A stretch of DNA of 64,000 nucleotides from Agrypnia vestita (lineage: Eukaryota; Arthropoda; Insecta; Trichoptera; Phryganeidae): the NCBI GenBank assembly GCA_016648135.1, contig JADDOH010023629.1:1-64000 (forward strand), written 5' to 3'. This document shows, piece by piece, positions 31,838 through 42,331 of this stretch; within the stretch, counting starts at the first letter, position 1, and each line of letters opens with the position of its first letter. The notes under the pieces were generated by a model. That model was not told where the DNA came from. It saw nothing but the letters and a program-made list of their open reading frames with translations, and did not search any database. The translations under genes and the position numbers were made by a program.

Positions 31838-32425
31838 GTATACTTTTGCAAATAAAGTTTACCTACCTACTTTTTGCAAAATTCCAAAGTGGAGAATTCT
31901 TATTATTATAAATTTGTTATTATAAATGTTTGCTCCCGGGCTCCAATGATCACCGTTCCCCCATTAATTTCACGTCTTATTTATTTAATATTCGTAGGCA
32001 AACTGTTATTAAATATCAAATACAGATCATTTAGGATCCCGCTCGGGGGACAGAGGTCCCGGCTCGGGGTGGACCGGGGAGGAACTGGCAATATGGCCAA
32101 TTTACACTTCAATTTGCGTCGGGTTCGTTTCACCTAATGATGCGTTTAAATTAAACTGAGAATATAAACACGAAAATTTTATTAGGGGAGAAACCGCCCT
32201 GGATTACGATTGCAAATTATTAAGGAAATGAAAATTTAACGGGATATGTCCAATTGGAACACGTATTACAGTTTCCGCTTACCATTCAGAAAGCTGACGT
32301 TTAGATATTTTCTTTAATACCAAGTAGTATTTTCTAAAGTATATTACATATATTTTACATAATCTCATTTATTTGTTAAAAAATATTTATTTCGCATGAT
32401 ATACTCGTATGAAATATCTACAATA
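31838..32425. other. Intergenic sequence with GC-richer island
   Basis: At 32030-32130 CCCGCTCGGGGGACAGAGG is followed by a variant CCCGGCTCGGGGTGGACCGG. The plus frame at 31874-32137 has no domain. Otherwise AT-rich. Confidence 0.4.
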
Positions 32426-32782
32426 TATTTATTTATTTATTTATTTATTTAATGTTTATGGAAGACCAACAGCACAAAAAAAAAGCATAGAAAACATTGA
32501 TACAATATAGATGGCCAATTACAGGTCTCCACATTTAGATAAATGTCAGTAATGATAAATATTTATGATATACTAAGGCATATTACTTATATAGAAAGAA
32601 AGAATAAAAAAATTAAACAAACAGAAATATGTCAGTAATGATAAATATGTATGATATACTAAGGCATATTAAATATATAGAAAGAAAGAATAAAAAAATT
32701 TAAGCAAACAGAAATATGTCAGTAATGATGAACATTTCTGGTATACTAAGGCATATTAATTATATAGAAAGAAAGAATATGC
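32426..32782. repeat. TTTA microsatellite and 86 bp tandem repeat
   Basis: (ATTT)n at 32426-32453, then an 86-87 bp unit starting GTCAGTAATGATAAATATTT at 32545, 32631 and 32718 (last copy partial), each with GATATACTAAGGCATATTA and ATAGAAAGAAAGAAT. Confidence 0.9.
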
Positions 32783-33324
32783 TTCATTGTAGATATTTAA
32801 TTTCTTAATAGGTACATGATCTTATTTTCTCGTCGAACAAACGTATACTGGGGATACATGTCTCTGACAGCTCCACCGAAATAAACATGACGCGGCCATT
32901 TTGTTTCTTTTTTTTTAATATACAATTGAATTAATCCGTTTGTAATAGTATAACTCTTTAAGAATTTTGATACACTTGCATTCATATGTTGTAAGAAAAT
33001 ATGCTGCGTGCATCTACACCATATGCGAAAGAAAAACTCGAAAGAAAAAATAGTTCTTCCATCTTATCATTCCGAGCGGAAGAGAACCTTGAAAATGAAG
33101 CACATCCTAACTAAATATCTAAGGCACTGTTCAGGAAATCCAGTCTTAACTATTTCGAATTGTTGAAAAAATGGCAATGCTCGCCAACGTGATCGGCGAC
33201 AATCGAACAAGCACTAGAAAAAGAAAATAAAAAGGCGTTACATGATTTTCTGTTAGGAAAAAAATATTCACAAATTCAGTTAAATATATAATTTGTGATG
33301 TTATTTTAACTAGTTACACAATAT
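32783..33324. other. Intergenic sequence
   Basis: No supported gene or repeat. Confidence 0.35.
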
Positions 33325-33445
33325 TTGAGATTTGTTTCTGATTGTATCTGATTTTTCGCAATTCGACGGGCAGCCGTTGTTATTGGACAACAGTTATATC
33401 TCAGTTACCTACCATCGCATCGATACAATCACCCACAAATCTCAA
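33325..33445. mobile_element. MITE family G, copy 1 (121 bp)
   Basis: Terminal repeats TTGAGATTTGTTTCTGATTG and CAATCACCCACAAATCTCAA. The core TTCGCAATTCGACGGGCAGC...CAACAGTTATATCTCAGTTAC recurs inverted at 63.63-63.76 kb. It stops four bases before the Harbinger element. Confidence 0.85.
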
Positions 33446-33449
33446 GTAA

Positions 33450-34040
33450 AGCCATGTATTCACTAGGGAACAAATTGCCCCTCAACATCACGCGCGGCAT
33501 AGAGTCTACGTGACGTTGCAACGTCGCGCACTGTTCCGCGACGTCGCGCACAACATAAGAGGCATTTCTACGTGCCGTGACAACGTTGCCATGCGCACGG
33601 TACCCGAGCGAGCTCACCGCGACATTACGCCGCGCGTCAGTACCACGTGGTATGTTTACAAATGAATGCGCATGCGCTGTATCCATCAACATGACATAAG
33701 TGTGGGAAAACGAAACTGTTCTCCAACTCATCGAGCTCTACCAATGCCATACAATGTTGCGGGACACTTCAAACCGTGAATATAAAAATAAAATAAAGAA
33801 AAACGACGCGTGGGAGAACATAGCGAAAGATCCGTCAGACATTCGATACACGCATACGATTCGACATACGCAGCTGTCATCATAACCTCATCGGGCGACA
33901 TTTCCGCTACAAGTTATATGTCAATCCCGGTGTGCACACGTCAAATGACCGCGTCATTGTCCCCGAGACATGAGCGTAGATGTTGATGCGACATGCCGCG
34001 CGGTATGTTTCGTGATTTGTCCCCTAGTGAATACATGGCT
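33450..34040 (+). mobile_element. PIF/Harbinger element (591 bp) with TAA target duplication
   Basis: Starts AGCCATGTATTCACTAGGG and ends with its inverse CCCTAGTGAATACATGGCT, with 3 bp TAA duplications at 33447-33449 and 34041-34043, as expected for PIF/Harbinger. TIR similarity continues inward for about 50 bp (CGCGCGGCAT shared). No DDE transposase remains, but the element retains part of the second Harbinger gene (MADF/Myb-like). CG-rich palindromic motifs such as CGACGTCGCG are concentrated near the left end. Confidence 0.92.
33700..33885 (+). pseudogene. MADF (Myb/SANT-like) DNA-binding protein fragment inside the Harbinger element
   Basis: The frame reads VWENETVLQLIELYQ, CHTMLRDTSNREYKNKIKKN and DAWENIAKD. 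The W..E.V..LI.LY...LWD..N..YKNK.K..DAWE.IA spacing is the MADF domain, here with Arg where the usual Trp of 'LWD' stands (MLRD). In PIF/Harbinger transposons an accessory MADF/Myb-like protein helps the transposase reach DNA. Only the first ~45 residues of the domain are kept; after AKD the frame is unrelated. No ATG opens this frame at the domain start (GTG codon). A relic of the autonomous parent. Confidence 0.85.
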
Positions 34041-34043
34041 TAA

Positions 34044-34435
34044 CAGTAGCTACCACCGCCGGGTCGAAAATTTTTTTTTTTGTATGGTGCGATTCTAACA
34101 TCGACAGAATAGTGCCAAATGAAGTCAAAATTATTTGTGTAAAATAGAGAATCATCTTTTATCTCTGGGTTGTCCTCAAAGTTTAGAAAAAAAAAAATTA
34201 ACATATTTACTGCCTGGTATCAATGTTACTGCAAGTTGAGATATTATTTTTATTTTAATATTTTCGTGCACGAAATATAGTCCTTTGTCATAAATAATAT
34301 CAAAATAACAATCTAACGCCTTTGTTTTGATAGTAAATGAGCTGAAAATAGGGGAACTGAATTACGCTCGTGCGCAACGACTCGCACATCAGTATTGCTA
34401 AAGGTTACTAATGGAGCTCGCGTTTGAGCACGTTT
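34044..34435. other. Intergenic sequence
   Basis: AT-rich, with no supported feature. Confidence 0.3.
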
Positions 34436-35700
34436 TCGCTATGAATCGAAATCAGAAAACATGAAAATATCCAGCACTCCGTGATATTAAAGACAATGTA
34501 TTGCCAACTAATGAAGAAGTAATGAAGTTTTACGAAACAAGGCATAGCTTAATAAGCACGAAAAAACACCCATCATTTTAGAAAGTAGAAGTCATTTAGA
34601 GAAAATCTTCAACTAAGTAGGTACTACAGTTGCCGGCAAACTTCTTGAAATTTGGCGTAGTGGGGGAATGTGCAGAAGACAAAATTTGGGTCTCGTTGGT
34701 GGAATGGTAGGTACATGCGCAAACTTCCCCCCACTACGCCGTAAAATTTCAAGATGTTTGCCGGCTACTGTACAATCATACACAGATATTGAAATCCTAT
34801 CGTTTTAAGTAATCTAGTAAGTACCTATCTGAAAGAATTTCATCGCAGTATTAAATTGATGTTTGACATTTCATCGTATAAATTTATAGAAATTAATTAA
34901 TACATCTGTTCTAGAGATATTATAGTATCCACGCAAGAGCAGAGCTTCCTAACTGATCAGCGAACATCAAAAAACATGACGATTGAAGACCCAGATGTAA
35001 CTGTAATAAAAGAACTGCAAAATCATCTGAAAAGCAAACAAAACCCAAATGTGAATCAAAACAAAACTACTAGATGTAAAGCAACATTTATATTGAATTC
35101 TTTGATCCAGTTCCAGTTTATCTGATTCAACTGCATCTGACATCTCTGTCACCTCCAAAACCGCAACACCAACTTCTCTATCGATTTTTTCACATTGACG
35201 AAAACTTCTGACAGTTTTCGGCAGTATCAGACAGAGCGGCAGTCTATATCACTCTATGCATAGTCTAATTTTCCAATTTTAGTAAAAAACAATTTGTGCA
35301 AAGCAAGACAGAAAACAAGAGAGAATATTGTAACACAAGAGTTTCGCATGTTTCAGTCTTGTATTTTGATGACCGTAAACATAACTCTTTCATGTTCCAA
35401 ATATAACTCTCGAAGTCGACGCTTATTACGACTTTACAAACTGACAGCACATCACTGAATCACCAACCAATTCAAAAAGTGTTTGGTGAAGATTTTCAGT
35501 CGTTCATATTACATGATTTTGAAATTGAACTGCTTCTTCTGCGTTTATCCTGTCACAGGCAAGCAGTTGAGAGATCTGTGAAGACTATCACAGAAGCCTC
35601 AGCAACTTTGTATTCGAAAACAGCAAGAGGATTCATTGCAGCTAAGAATGCTAAGATAGCAATCTCACAGTGTAATGCCACAATTTGAGAGAAAAAATGA
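34436..35700 (+). pseudogene. Decayed gene of unrecognised family, split by a MITE
   Basis: Separate plus-frame stretches look like former coding sequence: YPALRDIKDNVLPTNEEVMK and FYETRHSLISTKKHPSF at 34467-34580; DQRTSKNMTIEDPDVTVIKE near 34958-35017; and EDFQSFILHDFEIELLLLRL followed by SCHRQAVERSVKTITEAS and KTARGFIAAKNAKIA at 35485-35660. The last block resembles a recurrent insect hypothetical protein motif (CHTQAVER.VK.VTEAS) that I know only from memory. Stops and shifts separate the parts, and a TA-flanked MITE lies between the first and second. Function unknown; a single parent gene is inferred. Confidence 0.45.
34627..34770. mobile_element. TA-flanked MITE, 144 bp (Tc1/mariner-type)
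   Basis: CAGTTGCCGGCAAACTTCTT and its inverse ATGTTTGCCGGCTACTG, with further inner pairing GGCGTAGTGGGGG / CCCCCACTACGCC, flanked by TA at 34625-34626 and 34771-34772. No coding capacity. Confidence 0.9.
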
Positions 35701-36175
35701 TCTTGTTGCTAATTACTTATAAAGTATTACTTAAAGTATAACGATGTAGTGACTTCTATTCCTTTTTAATATATCAAAACTGACCTCACACTGTTGTTTT
35801 ATTATAAAAAATTAAAATTTTATTCTAGTACAATTCTTGTATGAAGACATATGGGCATTTTTTCAAAAAGATGGAACAAATATTATAATATTTAAGGATG
35901 TGATTATTAAATGGACAAAAAATTTGGAAACAAAATGTAAAAAAGAACGATTGACGAATACTACAAAATAAAAAATAATTATAAAATAATGGAGTCGTCA
36001 ATTTTTATTATAAATATTACCTACATAAATATTATCGAATACTTAAATAACTTATTAATAATATAATATAATTACAAATAATATTGTCGTAAATTATGCC
36101 CATCTCGACACAGAATTCTCCTAGTGAGAAGGCATTATTGTCATTAATTATTTTTAAAAAAATAAAAAATTTAAT
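35701..36175. other. AT-rich intergenic sequence
   Basis: No gene recognised. It may include the 3' body of the tRNA-derived repeat that reads leftward from 36176. Confidence 0.35.
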
Positions 36176-36245
36176 CTCCTTGGCGGAAAATCGAACCCCG
36201 ATCTCCCACGTGCTCCCAGGTAGGTATACCTACTATTAGGTACCG
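36176..36245 (-). tRNA. tRNA-Asp-derived pseudogene or SINE head
   Basis: The minus strand reads TAATAGTAGGTATACCTACC then TGGGAGCACGTGGGAGATCG, GGGTTCGATTTTCC and GCCAAGGAG. This follows the layout of a eukaryotic tRNA-Asp (TAGTATAGTGGTTAGTAT...CGGGGTTCGATTCCCCG...GGGGAG), but the anticodon loop (GGAGCAC instead of CTGTCAC) and acceptor are altered, so it is not a functional Asp tRNA. Confidence 0.6.
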
Positions 36246-36668
36246 AAAAAATCATTGTAATGTGAAATCAGTAGTTCACAAAAAATATCCTAATTAGGTA
36301 CTACATAGGCTTTCTTAGAACCAGTCATATCAATCAACTTTTAAAATAATAGTTCGTTTAAAGCAGTTTTTTACCAAAACGGTTTGATTGGTGGAAAACC
36401 CGAAAATTGATTTTTTGACCGAAAATTGATTTCTTACTTTTTTGATCTATCTAATTTTAAATCTACTTAAACGAATTACAGTATAAAAATGTAATTCATT
36501 TAAAAATTTACATGCCACGCTAGCTTTCAATTGCCATAACTCTTAACCAATTTTCTTTCTTGTCGAACTATGTTCTTTTTGTTATAGTTGAATCTGCCTA
36601 CTAAAATTAATAAATTTGAAATCGGATAATTTTTATACTAATATTTGTTGGTTTATGATTCAATTGAA

Positions 36669-36748
36669 TACTAACAGGTATTTATTAACAAAAATACTAA
36701 CAGGTATTTATTAACAAAAATACTAACAGGTATTTATTAACAAAAATA
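36669..36748. repeat. 26 bp tandem repeat, three copies
   Basis: TACTAACAGGTATTTATTAA plus CAAAAA repeated at 36669, 36695 and 36721 with no visible mismatch, suggesting recent expansion. Confidence 0.95.
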
Positions 36749-37299
36749 CACGCAATTATGTTGCGTTTATTTGAAATATGTGTGTGTGAAAGTGTATCAT
36801 ATTTATGTGTTACGAGTGCGATGTTCCGTTGTGTGCCGTGCCGTGCAACAAAATATACCACACAGAAAAAAATTATTAGGTAGGCATCAAATAAAAATAG
36901 TAGTGTTGTCTCTAATAAACAAATAAAAATAAATTATTATTTTTCGTATAATGTTGCGCTGGCAATGGAAAATCTTTGGCCTTGGTGATTTATGTTTCTC
37001 TATGTTTTTTGGCCCTCAACAAGTTTAACTGCATTATAAAATCATAGTTTCGATTGAGTTGTGCAATCGGAGAGCACTTTAATAAGTCAATACCCACCAG
37101 GAAGAACAGCGACGCCACTATGACAGTCGGGTCTCTGCCAAACATCTGGCGGACCTGCGCTGCGCGTCAAAAGTTTATTTGTTCTTTATTTTACTTATGT
37201 ACACTTTTAGTTGCTCCCGTGCTCCCGGAGCGTAGCTCTGGTTGAGAAATCAATCAACAAACACTTTCATTCCACGAACTTCAAAACTTCCCTAAAGAT
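36749..37299. other. Intergenic sequence
   Basis: No supported gene. The plus frame at 37054-37245 has no domain. Confidence 0.35.
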
Positions 37300-38097
37300 T
37301 AGGGATGGGCGTTGAATGGACGGACTAGTTGAAATCAACCGTTGAAGTTGCATCGACGCGTCGACAGTTTACGTTTATCGCATGGACTAGTTGAATTCGT
37401 AGACGGTGGACGGCGGACGCCGTGGACGGTGGACGATTCAAGATTCAACGTAATGCAAAGCAACGAGCGAGAGCAAGACAAAACGTCTCCGTTTATTTCT
37501 CTCTCATCTCTCGCTGTCGACTTGTAGACGCCATAGACGGCTCGACGGGTAATTTAATTTCAACTCTAAAGTACATGATCATAGGGTGCAGATCTGTGTA
37601 CACGAACTGTGATAGAGATTTGAAATTTGAATGCATGCGTAGGGAGAGATAGGCTTAATAAGCTATTATCTATTATTTTTTACTCGATTTTTTGCGATGT
37701 ACACGTGCGACGTTTCGGTGAATTCCCAATTTTACGCTGTATAAAATAAAACAATTCTGTTTAATTATTTTATTTTTTATTGAACTATTATTAATTTACA
37801 GGCCGGCTAGATATTTTTCTAAAATCAATATTTTATTCGATCGATCTCGACTTCTTATATCTACCTGAAAAGGGATGCTAAAATTTAATTATTGTGTTAT
37901 TTCCTTACTTTTCAACTTTAGCATATAAATGATAAACAAACTTGTAGGGAATAAAATTTTCTATACCTAACTATGGTCCTTATTCAGGAGTCCAACATTA
38001 ATTATTATATATGTAATATAATCTTGAATTTAGGTTTAATTAATTTTTATTAAAAATTCCCTATTTTCAACTTCATAGATAAAAAAATAAATCTATT

Positions 38098-38240
38098 ATA
38101 ATTTTGTTTACACCACTTTTTATTGGTTTTTTACATGTTTCGGGAACAATGTTCCTTTTCTCAGATTGAGCCTTAAACTAAAGTTGACAAATAATACAGA
38201 TATATTTATTTATTAATAATGTCACCACAAAGTGAAAGCC
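38098..38240 (+). repeat. Family D-like repeat fragment
   Basis: TTACACCACTTTTTATTGGT, a small palindrome TCGGGAACAATGTTCCTT, and TAATAATGTCACCACAAAGT then GAAAGCCT. The last string matches 4941-4965 (TGTCACCACAAAGTTCAAGC). Confidence 0.5.
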
Positions 38241-38342
38241 TGACTTTGAAAGATGTATTCTTCAATAAATTTCTAGATAACATCTCAAATGTAAAGTATT
38301 TTTAAATTATGTATTTATTTATAAATTTATAGATAATAAATA

Positions 38343-38515
38343 AATGTAAAGGTTTTTATCATTTTATTCAACTTGTATTGAAACGAATGAATTTTTCGTA
38401 ATCGATTTGAGTTAGTGTAGTGATAGTCCAACGTTTTACAAAAAATAATACTCATAATCAAGGCAGGAATATAGTCCTGCTAGGTTATTATTGTTTTACA
38501 AATAACCCTGTACAC
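38343..38515. mobile_element. Long-hairpin family E, right-arm fragment
   Basis: TTGTATTGAAACGAATGAAT, GATAGTCCAACGTTTTACAA, CTCATAATCAAGGCAGGAAT and a right end AAATAACCCTGTA correspond to the right arm of the 31.3 kb copy, with the stretch around TGCAAACTTTGATGTC deleted. Confidence 0.75.
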
Positions 38516-39142
38516 ATGTAATAATGTGTATCTAATATATTTTTTTATACACACATTGCTTTGTACTTTATATTTTTAATTTTTATACTCATATTTTAAT
38601 GCTTATACCCGATACTTTCACTGCTTATATATGTAGTTTATATTTATATTTTACTGCTTACACCTGATATTGTTGTGTATACCTACTTCTTTCTTTATTA
38701 TATATAGAAAGAAGTATATAAAACAATATGTAAAAGCCTATAATGTGCGTAAACAAATAAATAATAAAATATTTATTTTTACATATAAGCACAAGTAGCG
38801 GTTTTACTTTCCCCGAAACTATATTCCTTCGAACTTCTTTAAATTTTAAAAATTAACTTATTAAGTATTTAATTTAAAATTAAATTATTAAGTAATAAAA
38901 ATAGCCAACGGTTGAGCCGTCGAGCAGCGTCGCGTCGAACAGTAGACAGTTGACCATCGTTCCGATGTTTAGATAGAACGTCCGCGACGTCCGCGTAACG
39001 AAGTTGACGCGTCAATTAGTTGACGAATTCAACTAGTTGATCGTCTCGTCGATGGACGGACGTGGACGGTCTCGTCTCGTCGATGGACGGACGTGGACGG
39101 TCTCGTTTCGTCGATGGTAAATACGTCGATGACCCATCCCTA

Positions 39143-39658
39143 GTGGCAATTGTTTTAAAAACTTACCTTCAATAAGATGTAGGTTTCACAGATTCCATAG
39201 AAATTTCCTTTAGTGATTATCTCAGTAACCCTCAATGGGCTATTGCTGCCTTTGTTTTTTACCCCTCAAATATAATAAAATAAAACACTAAAACCAAGTC
39301 TCAATCGTGTATAGGCACCCTTATAAGTGGTAAATAGTGGCGATAGTATAATAACTTGAAAACAACTCATAAGCTAACATTATTTTTAATCTGATCTTTC
39401 AAACAAATATTTGTTTCGGCAATTTCTATATTCGCCGTATGTCCTACGATCGCGTAATTATCATAGTATCGTAGTGCTGTTATCGACGACACACCTATTA
39501 GTAATAATTATTATCGCCGATAGGGTGTTGAGCAAACCTTCCAGACCTATTGATTAAAATAGTTATGGTCTATTTATTACAGGGCGGCAGGAATTTAAAG
39601 TAATGATAATAATAATATCCCCCTTATTCTCAGGATAGCAAGGCTGTTATATTAGTAA
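39143..39658. other. Intergenic; MITE family B right-end fragment
   Basis: TATTGCTGCCTTTGTTTTTT ACCCCTCAAATATA at 39241-39273 is the right TIR of family B without its left partner. The rest is AT-rich and unassigned. Confidence 0.45.
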
Positions 39659-39803
39659 GGGCCGGTTGTTTCAAGTTGGATTAAAGTAAGCGTTCTTTTA
39701 AAGCATAGATTTTTACGTTCTCCACCAATCAGACGATCCGTTTTCGTAAAAATCTATGCTTTAGTCGACCGCTTACTTTGATCGAACTTGAAACAACCGG
39801 GCC
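39659..39803. mobile_element. PIF/Harbinger-type MITE, 145 bp, TAA duplication
   Basis: Ends GGGCCGGTTGTTTCAAGTTG and GATCGAACTTGAAACAACCG GGCC, with 3 bp TAA duplications at 39656-39658 and 39804-39806. The arms pair inward through AAAGCATAGATTTTTACG, giving stems of nearly 60 bp. TIR sequence differs from the 591 bp Harbinger element, so it is a separate subfamily. Confidence 0.92.
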
Positions 39804-39844
39804 TAAGACACCAAATATACTTGCGCATAAAATTTTTATGATAA

Positions 39845-39896
39845 ATATTCAAATATATTTATTTATTTATCTTAATTATTTAGTTCCACACATATG
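39845..39896 (-). repeat. LINE 3'-end fragment
   Basis: The minus strand reads ATATGTGTGGAACTAAATAA then TTAAGATAAATAAATAAA, nearly identical to the 3' end of the LINE at 59.91-59.96 kb (TATGTGTGGAACTAAATAAT...). A severely 5'-truncated insertion in opposite orientation. Confidence 0.75.
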
Positions 39897-39969
39897 TTAA
39901 AGTATTCAATGTTATACTATTATTGTCATGTCCGAGTGTGATGTTTTACCGCGCTTGACAACTTTAATT

Positions 39970-40080
39970 TTGGCTTGAAGATTCAGAACTGGAGAGAGCT
40001 GGCGCAAGACCGAGATGGCACTCTCGAGGAAGCCAAGACCCACCAGGGGTTGGTAAAGCCAAGTGATGATGATGAGACCG
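39970..40080 (+). pseudogene. LINE ORF2 extreme C-terminus
   Basis: The plus frame reads LKIQNWRELAQDRDGTLEEA then KTHQGL. 'W..LA.DR..W...(L)EAKTHQGL' is the end of many RTE-like insect LINE proteins; here the 'W' after DRD is lost. Only about 30 codons survive, followed by a GATGATGATGAG run. Confidence 0.7.
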
Positions 40081-42120
40081 CTTCATATATTTTCAATAAT
40101 GAGATTTCTCTCTGCTAGTAGGGAAATAATGTACGAATAAAAACAGACGACATTTAATCTTATCTTTAAGGGATGTATTGTTGTTCTATGTTTTGAAAGA
40201 ACAAATTTCACTATAATAATATTGTCCGGAGAAAAGAGCAGCGTTGTGTGTCGTAAATAATGCTGAAGAGATAAAGCTGGGGCTGGAGTTATGAGTGCAG
40301 CTAGATATAAGAAGCCAGATAAAAGTAAAGAGCAACGCGAGTAAGTGTCTCTCCAGAAATACAAACTAGAAACTGTATCCTATCTTCTGTATTACAAAAC
40401 AGACAACTCAACTAAAAATATATGTAACTGCACAATTTTTAAAAATTATTTAACAAATAAAATAATCAATCGTTGTGTTGAACCTAACATTAGATTCGTA
40501 CGTAGGTATAATTGTAATAAGGATTTTTGTTTTTAAGACGACTGTCCTGTAATGCGGGCAAATTCACAATTTTTTCTCGTAGCTTCTCTCGTATTTTATA
40601 TAACATTATTTTACGAAGTTTTTTAAGATTACGAAGTTTACGAAGATTACGAAGTAATTACGAGAGGTATCAAATTAAAATAAACTCATTAAGTTCCATG
40701 TATTGAAAAAACAAATATCTTTCTAAAACGACACAAACTAAATTATTTAATCAATTAATAAATTAGACAACTGATGTTGTTTTAGAAATAAAGAAAATTG
40801 CTTCACTTTGTATACTCATATTATACTAAGCAATGTATTATTACTTATTATAATATAAGCACAATATTATAGTAAGTAATAATACATTACTTACTATAAT
40901 ATAAGAACTAATAACTATAATAAATTACAACTAAAGTACTTAATCAATTAAAAATTTGCCGAACAAATGATGTTTTAGAAATGAAAAAATTTGCTCCACT
41001 TTGTGTGCTAATAGTAAGTAATATAATAATATATTACTTACTATTAATAATAACTATAGTAATATTGCAAAGAAAACTATTATCTTTAAATGATAAAAAA
41101 TTATTCCAAATGGTTTTGGCTTTCTTACAATTTATGTTTTAAAAATATGTTTTTATAAAATAATTTATTTTTCTGCGTAAGCGTCGTTACCTTTTTTTAA
41201 ACCTTTTTGCAAAGTTTACATCTTTTTAACTTCAATGGATATTATTATTTAAATTTGATACTAAAAATTTCAAACACAATTAATATTAATGATTTCAGCT
41301 ATTTAATCAAACGATAGCACAGCGTGTTTAAGATATAATAATACGCTATGCCTCGATCGATTAAATAGCTGAAATCAGGAGTAAGTGAGAGTTTGTTTTC
41401 AGTTTTCAAATTTAAATAATAACATTTATTATTCTTTTGTCTTCTTTAAAACATAAGTTGCAAGAAAAACAACTGTGCGATGTGAAAATACTATATATTA
41501 ATTAATGATAAGTTTACCTTTACCTTCATTTCTAAATCATCGTTGGTTTGGTGATTAATCGAGATCGTGTCGTTTTACAAAGATACACGAACTCAAAATA
41601 CATGAAACTTCATTAAGTTTCATTCATTAATAAATTTTAATTTGATACTTTCCATACAAAAAAGTGATACAAAATGCATCACAAAAAATGTGAATTTTGC
41701 TTGCATTGTCAGACGATCGGCTTCAAGGAGGAATCCATCTCAAATCCGTCACTGGATCAAGCCTTGATGTTCTCTGTATAGAATTGAAACTACTAGGACG
41801 GGGGGCGACAGGTCGATCTCCAACGGGCCTAGCTACCTACCTACAAGTGAAAGCAAACAGTTCGCGCTATAGAAGCTGAATAAAGAACCACGATTATATT
41901 AGTCATCGACTGTTAGTGGAGATGAATTCTCAGCATATAATAATTATAATATTCTCATGTCATATTCATCCCCTTGTCCTAGTAGGGTGGGGGGCCCAAA
42001 GACTCGACAAGGTATTTCCATGTTCCCTTGTCTTGCGCTGCTTCTGTACGAGTCAACCAGTCTGGACCCATTCTGTTTTCATGCACATTTTTCTGTTGCT
42101 TCTCCCAGCTTAATCATGAG
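40081..42120. other. AT-rich intergenic sequence with a local duplication and hairpins
   Basis: The segment around 40740-40830 (TTAATCAATTAATAAATTAG, TGTTTTAGAAATAAAG, CACTTTGT) recurs, diverged, at 40940-41005. AT palindromes occur at 40830-40890 and 41020-41060. A hairpin at 41291-41378 pairs TGATTTCAGCTATTTAATC with GATTAAATAGCTGAAATC. The frames at 41697-41879 and 41916-42196 show no domain. Confidence 0.45.
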
Positions 42121-42331
42121 TAGCTTGTTGGTCTTGTGGTTAGGCCACTCGCCTCGTGATTCAAAGGTCGCGGGATCGAATCTCATTCCAGACTAGACTG
42201 AAAATAGGACTAACTTAGCCCTATTTTCATAACACAAGCGTTTAGCTTAGTTTGAAAATAGTAAGAATATTGATGTGACACGTATTCCGTGTTCGCATCT
42301 CTATTTTTTTTAGAAAAAAAAAAAGAAAAAA
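42121..42331 (+). repeat. tRNA-derived SINE, copy 3 (most complete)
   Basis: TAGCTTGTTGGTCTTGTGGT, TAGGCCACTCGCCTCGTGAT, GGTCGCGGGATCGAATC (B box), then the body CTATTTTCATAACACAAGCG, TTAGCTTAGTTTGAAAATAG, AGAATATTGATGTGACACG, CGTGTTCGCATCTCTATTTT and an A-rich tail. The head and body lengths suit this copy for a consensus. Confidence 0.88.

Larger units (their letters stand above)
37300..39142. mobile_element. hAT-like non-autonomous element, ~1.84 kb
   Basis: Ends TAGGGATGGGCGTT and the inverse GACCCATCCCTA. Both subterminal zones (37310-37560 and 38905-39130) are crowded with GTCGA/GACG motifs and CAACTAGTTGA-like palindromes, including a near-perfect tandem GTCGATGGACGGACGTGGAC around 39049-39100. 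The centre is AT-rich, lacks a transposase and contains a family D fragment (38098-38240) and a family E fragment (38343-38515). No clear 8 bp duplication was found (CTAAAGAT versus GTGGCAAT). Confidence 0.65.

Noticed and set aside
36669..36748. Short regularly spaced repeats that might suggest a CRISPR array
   Set aside because: Units are contiguous with no spacers, in clearly eukaryotic DNA.
37342..37652. Overlapping open frames with Arg/Asp-rich translation
   Set aside because: They arise from GTCGA/GACG subterminal motifs of the hAT-like element.
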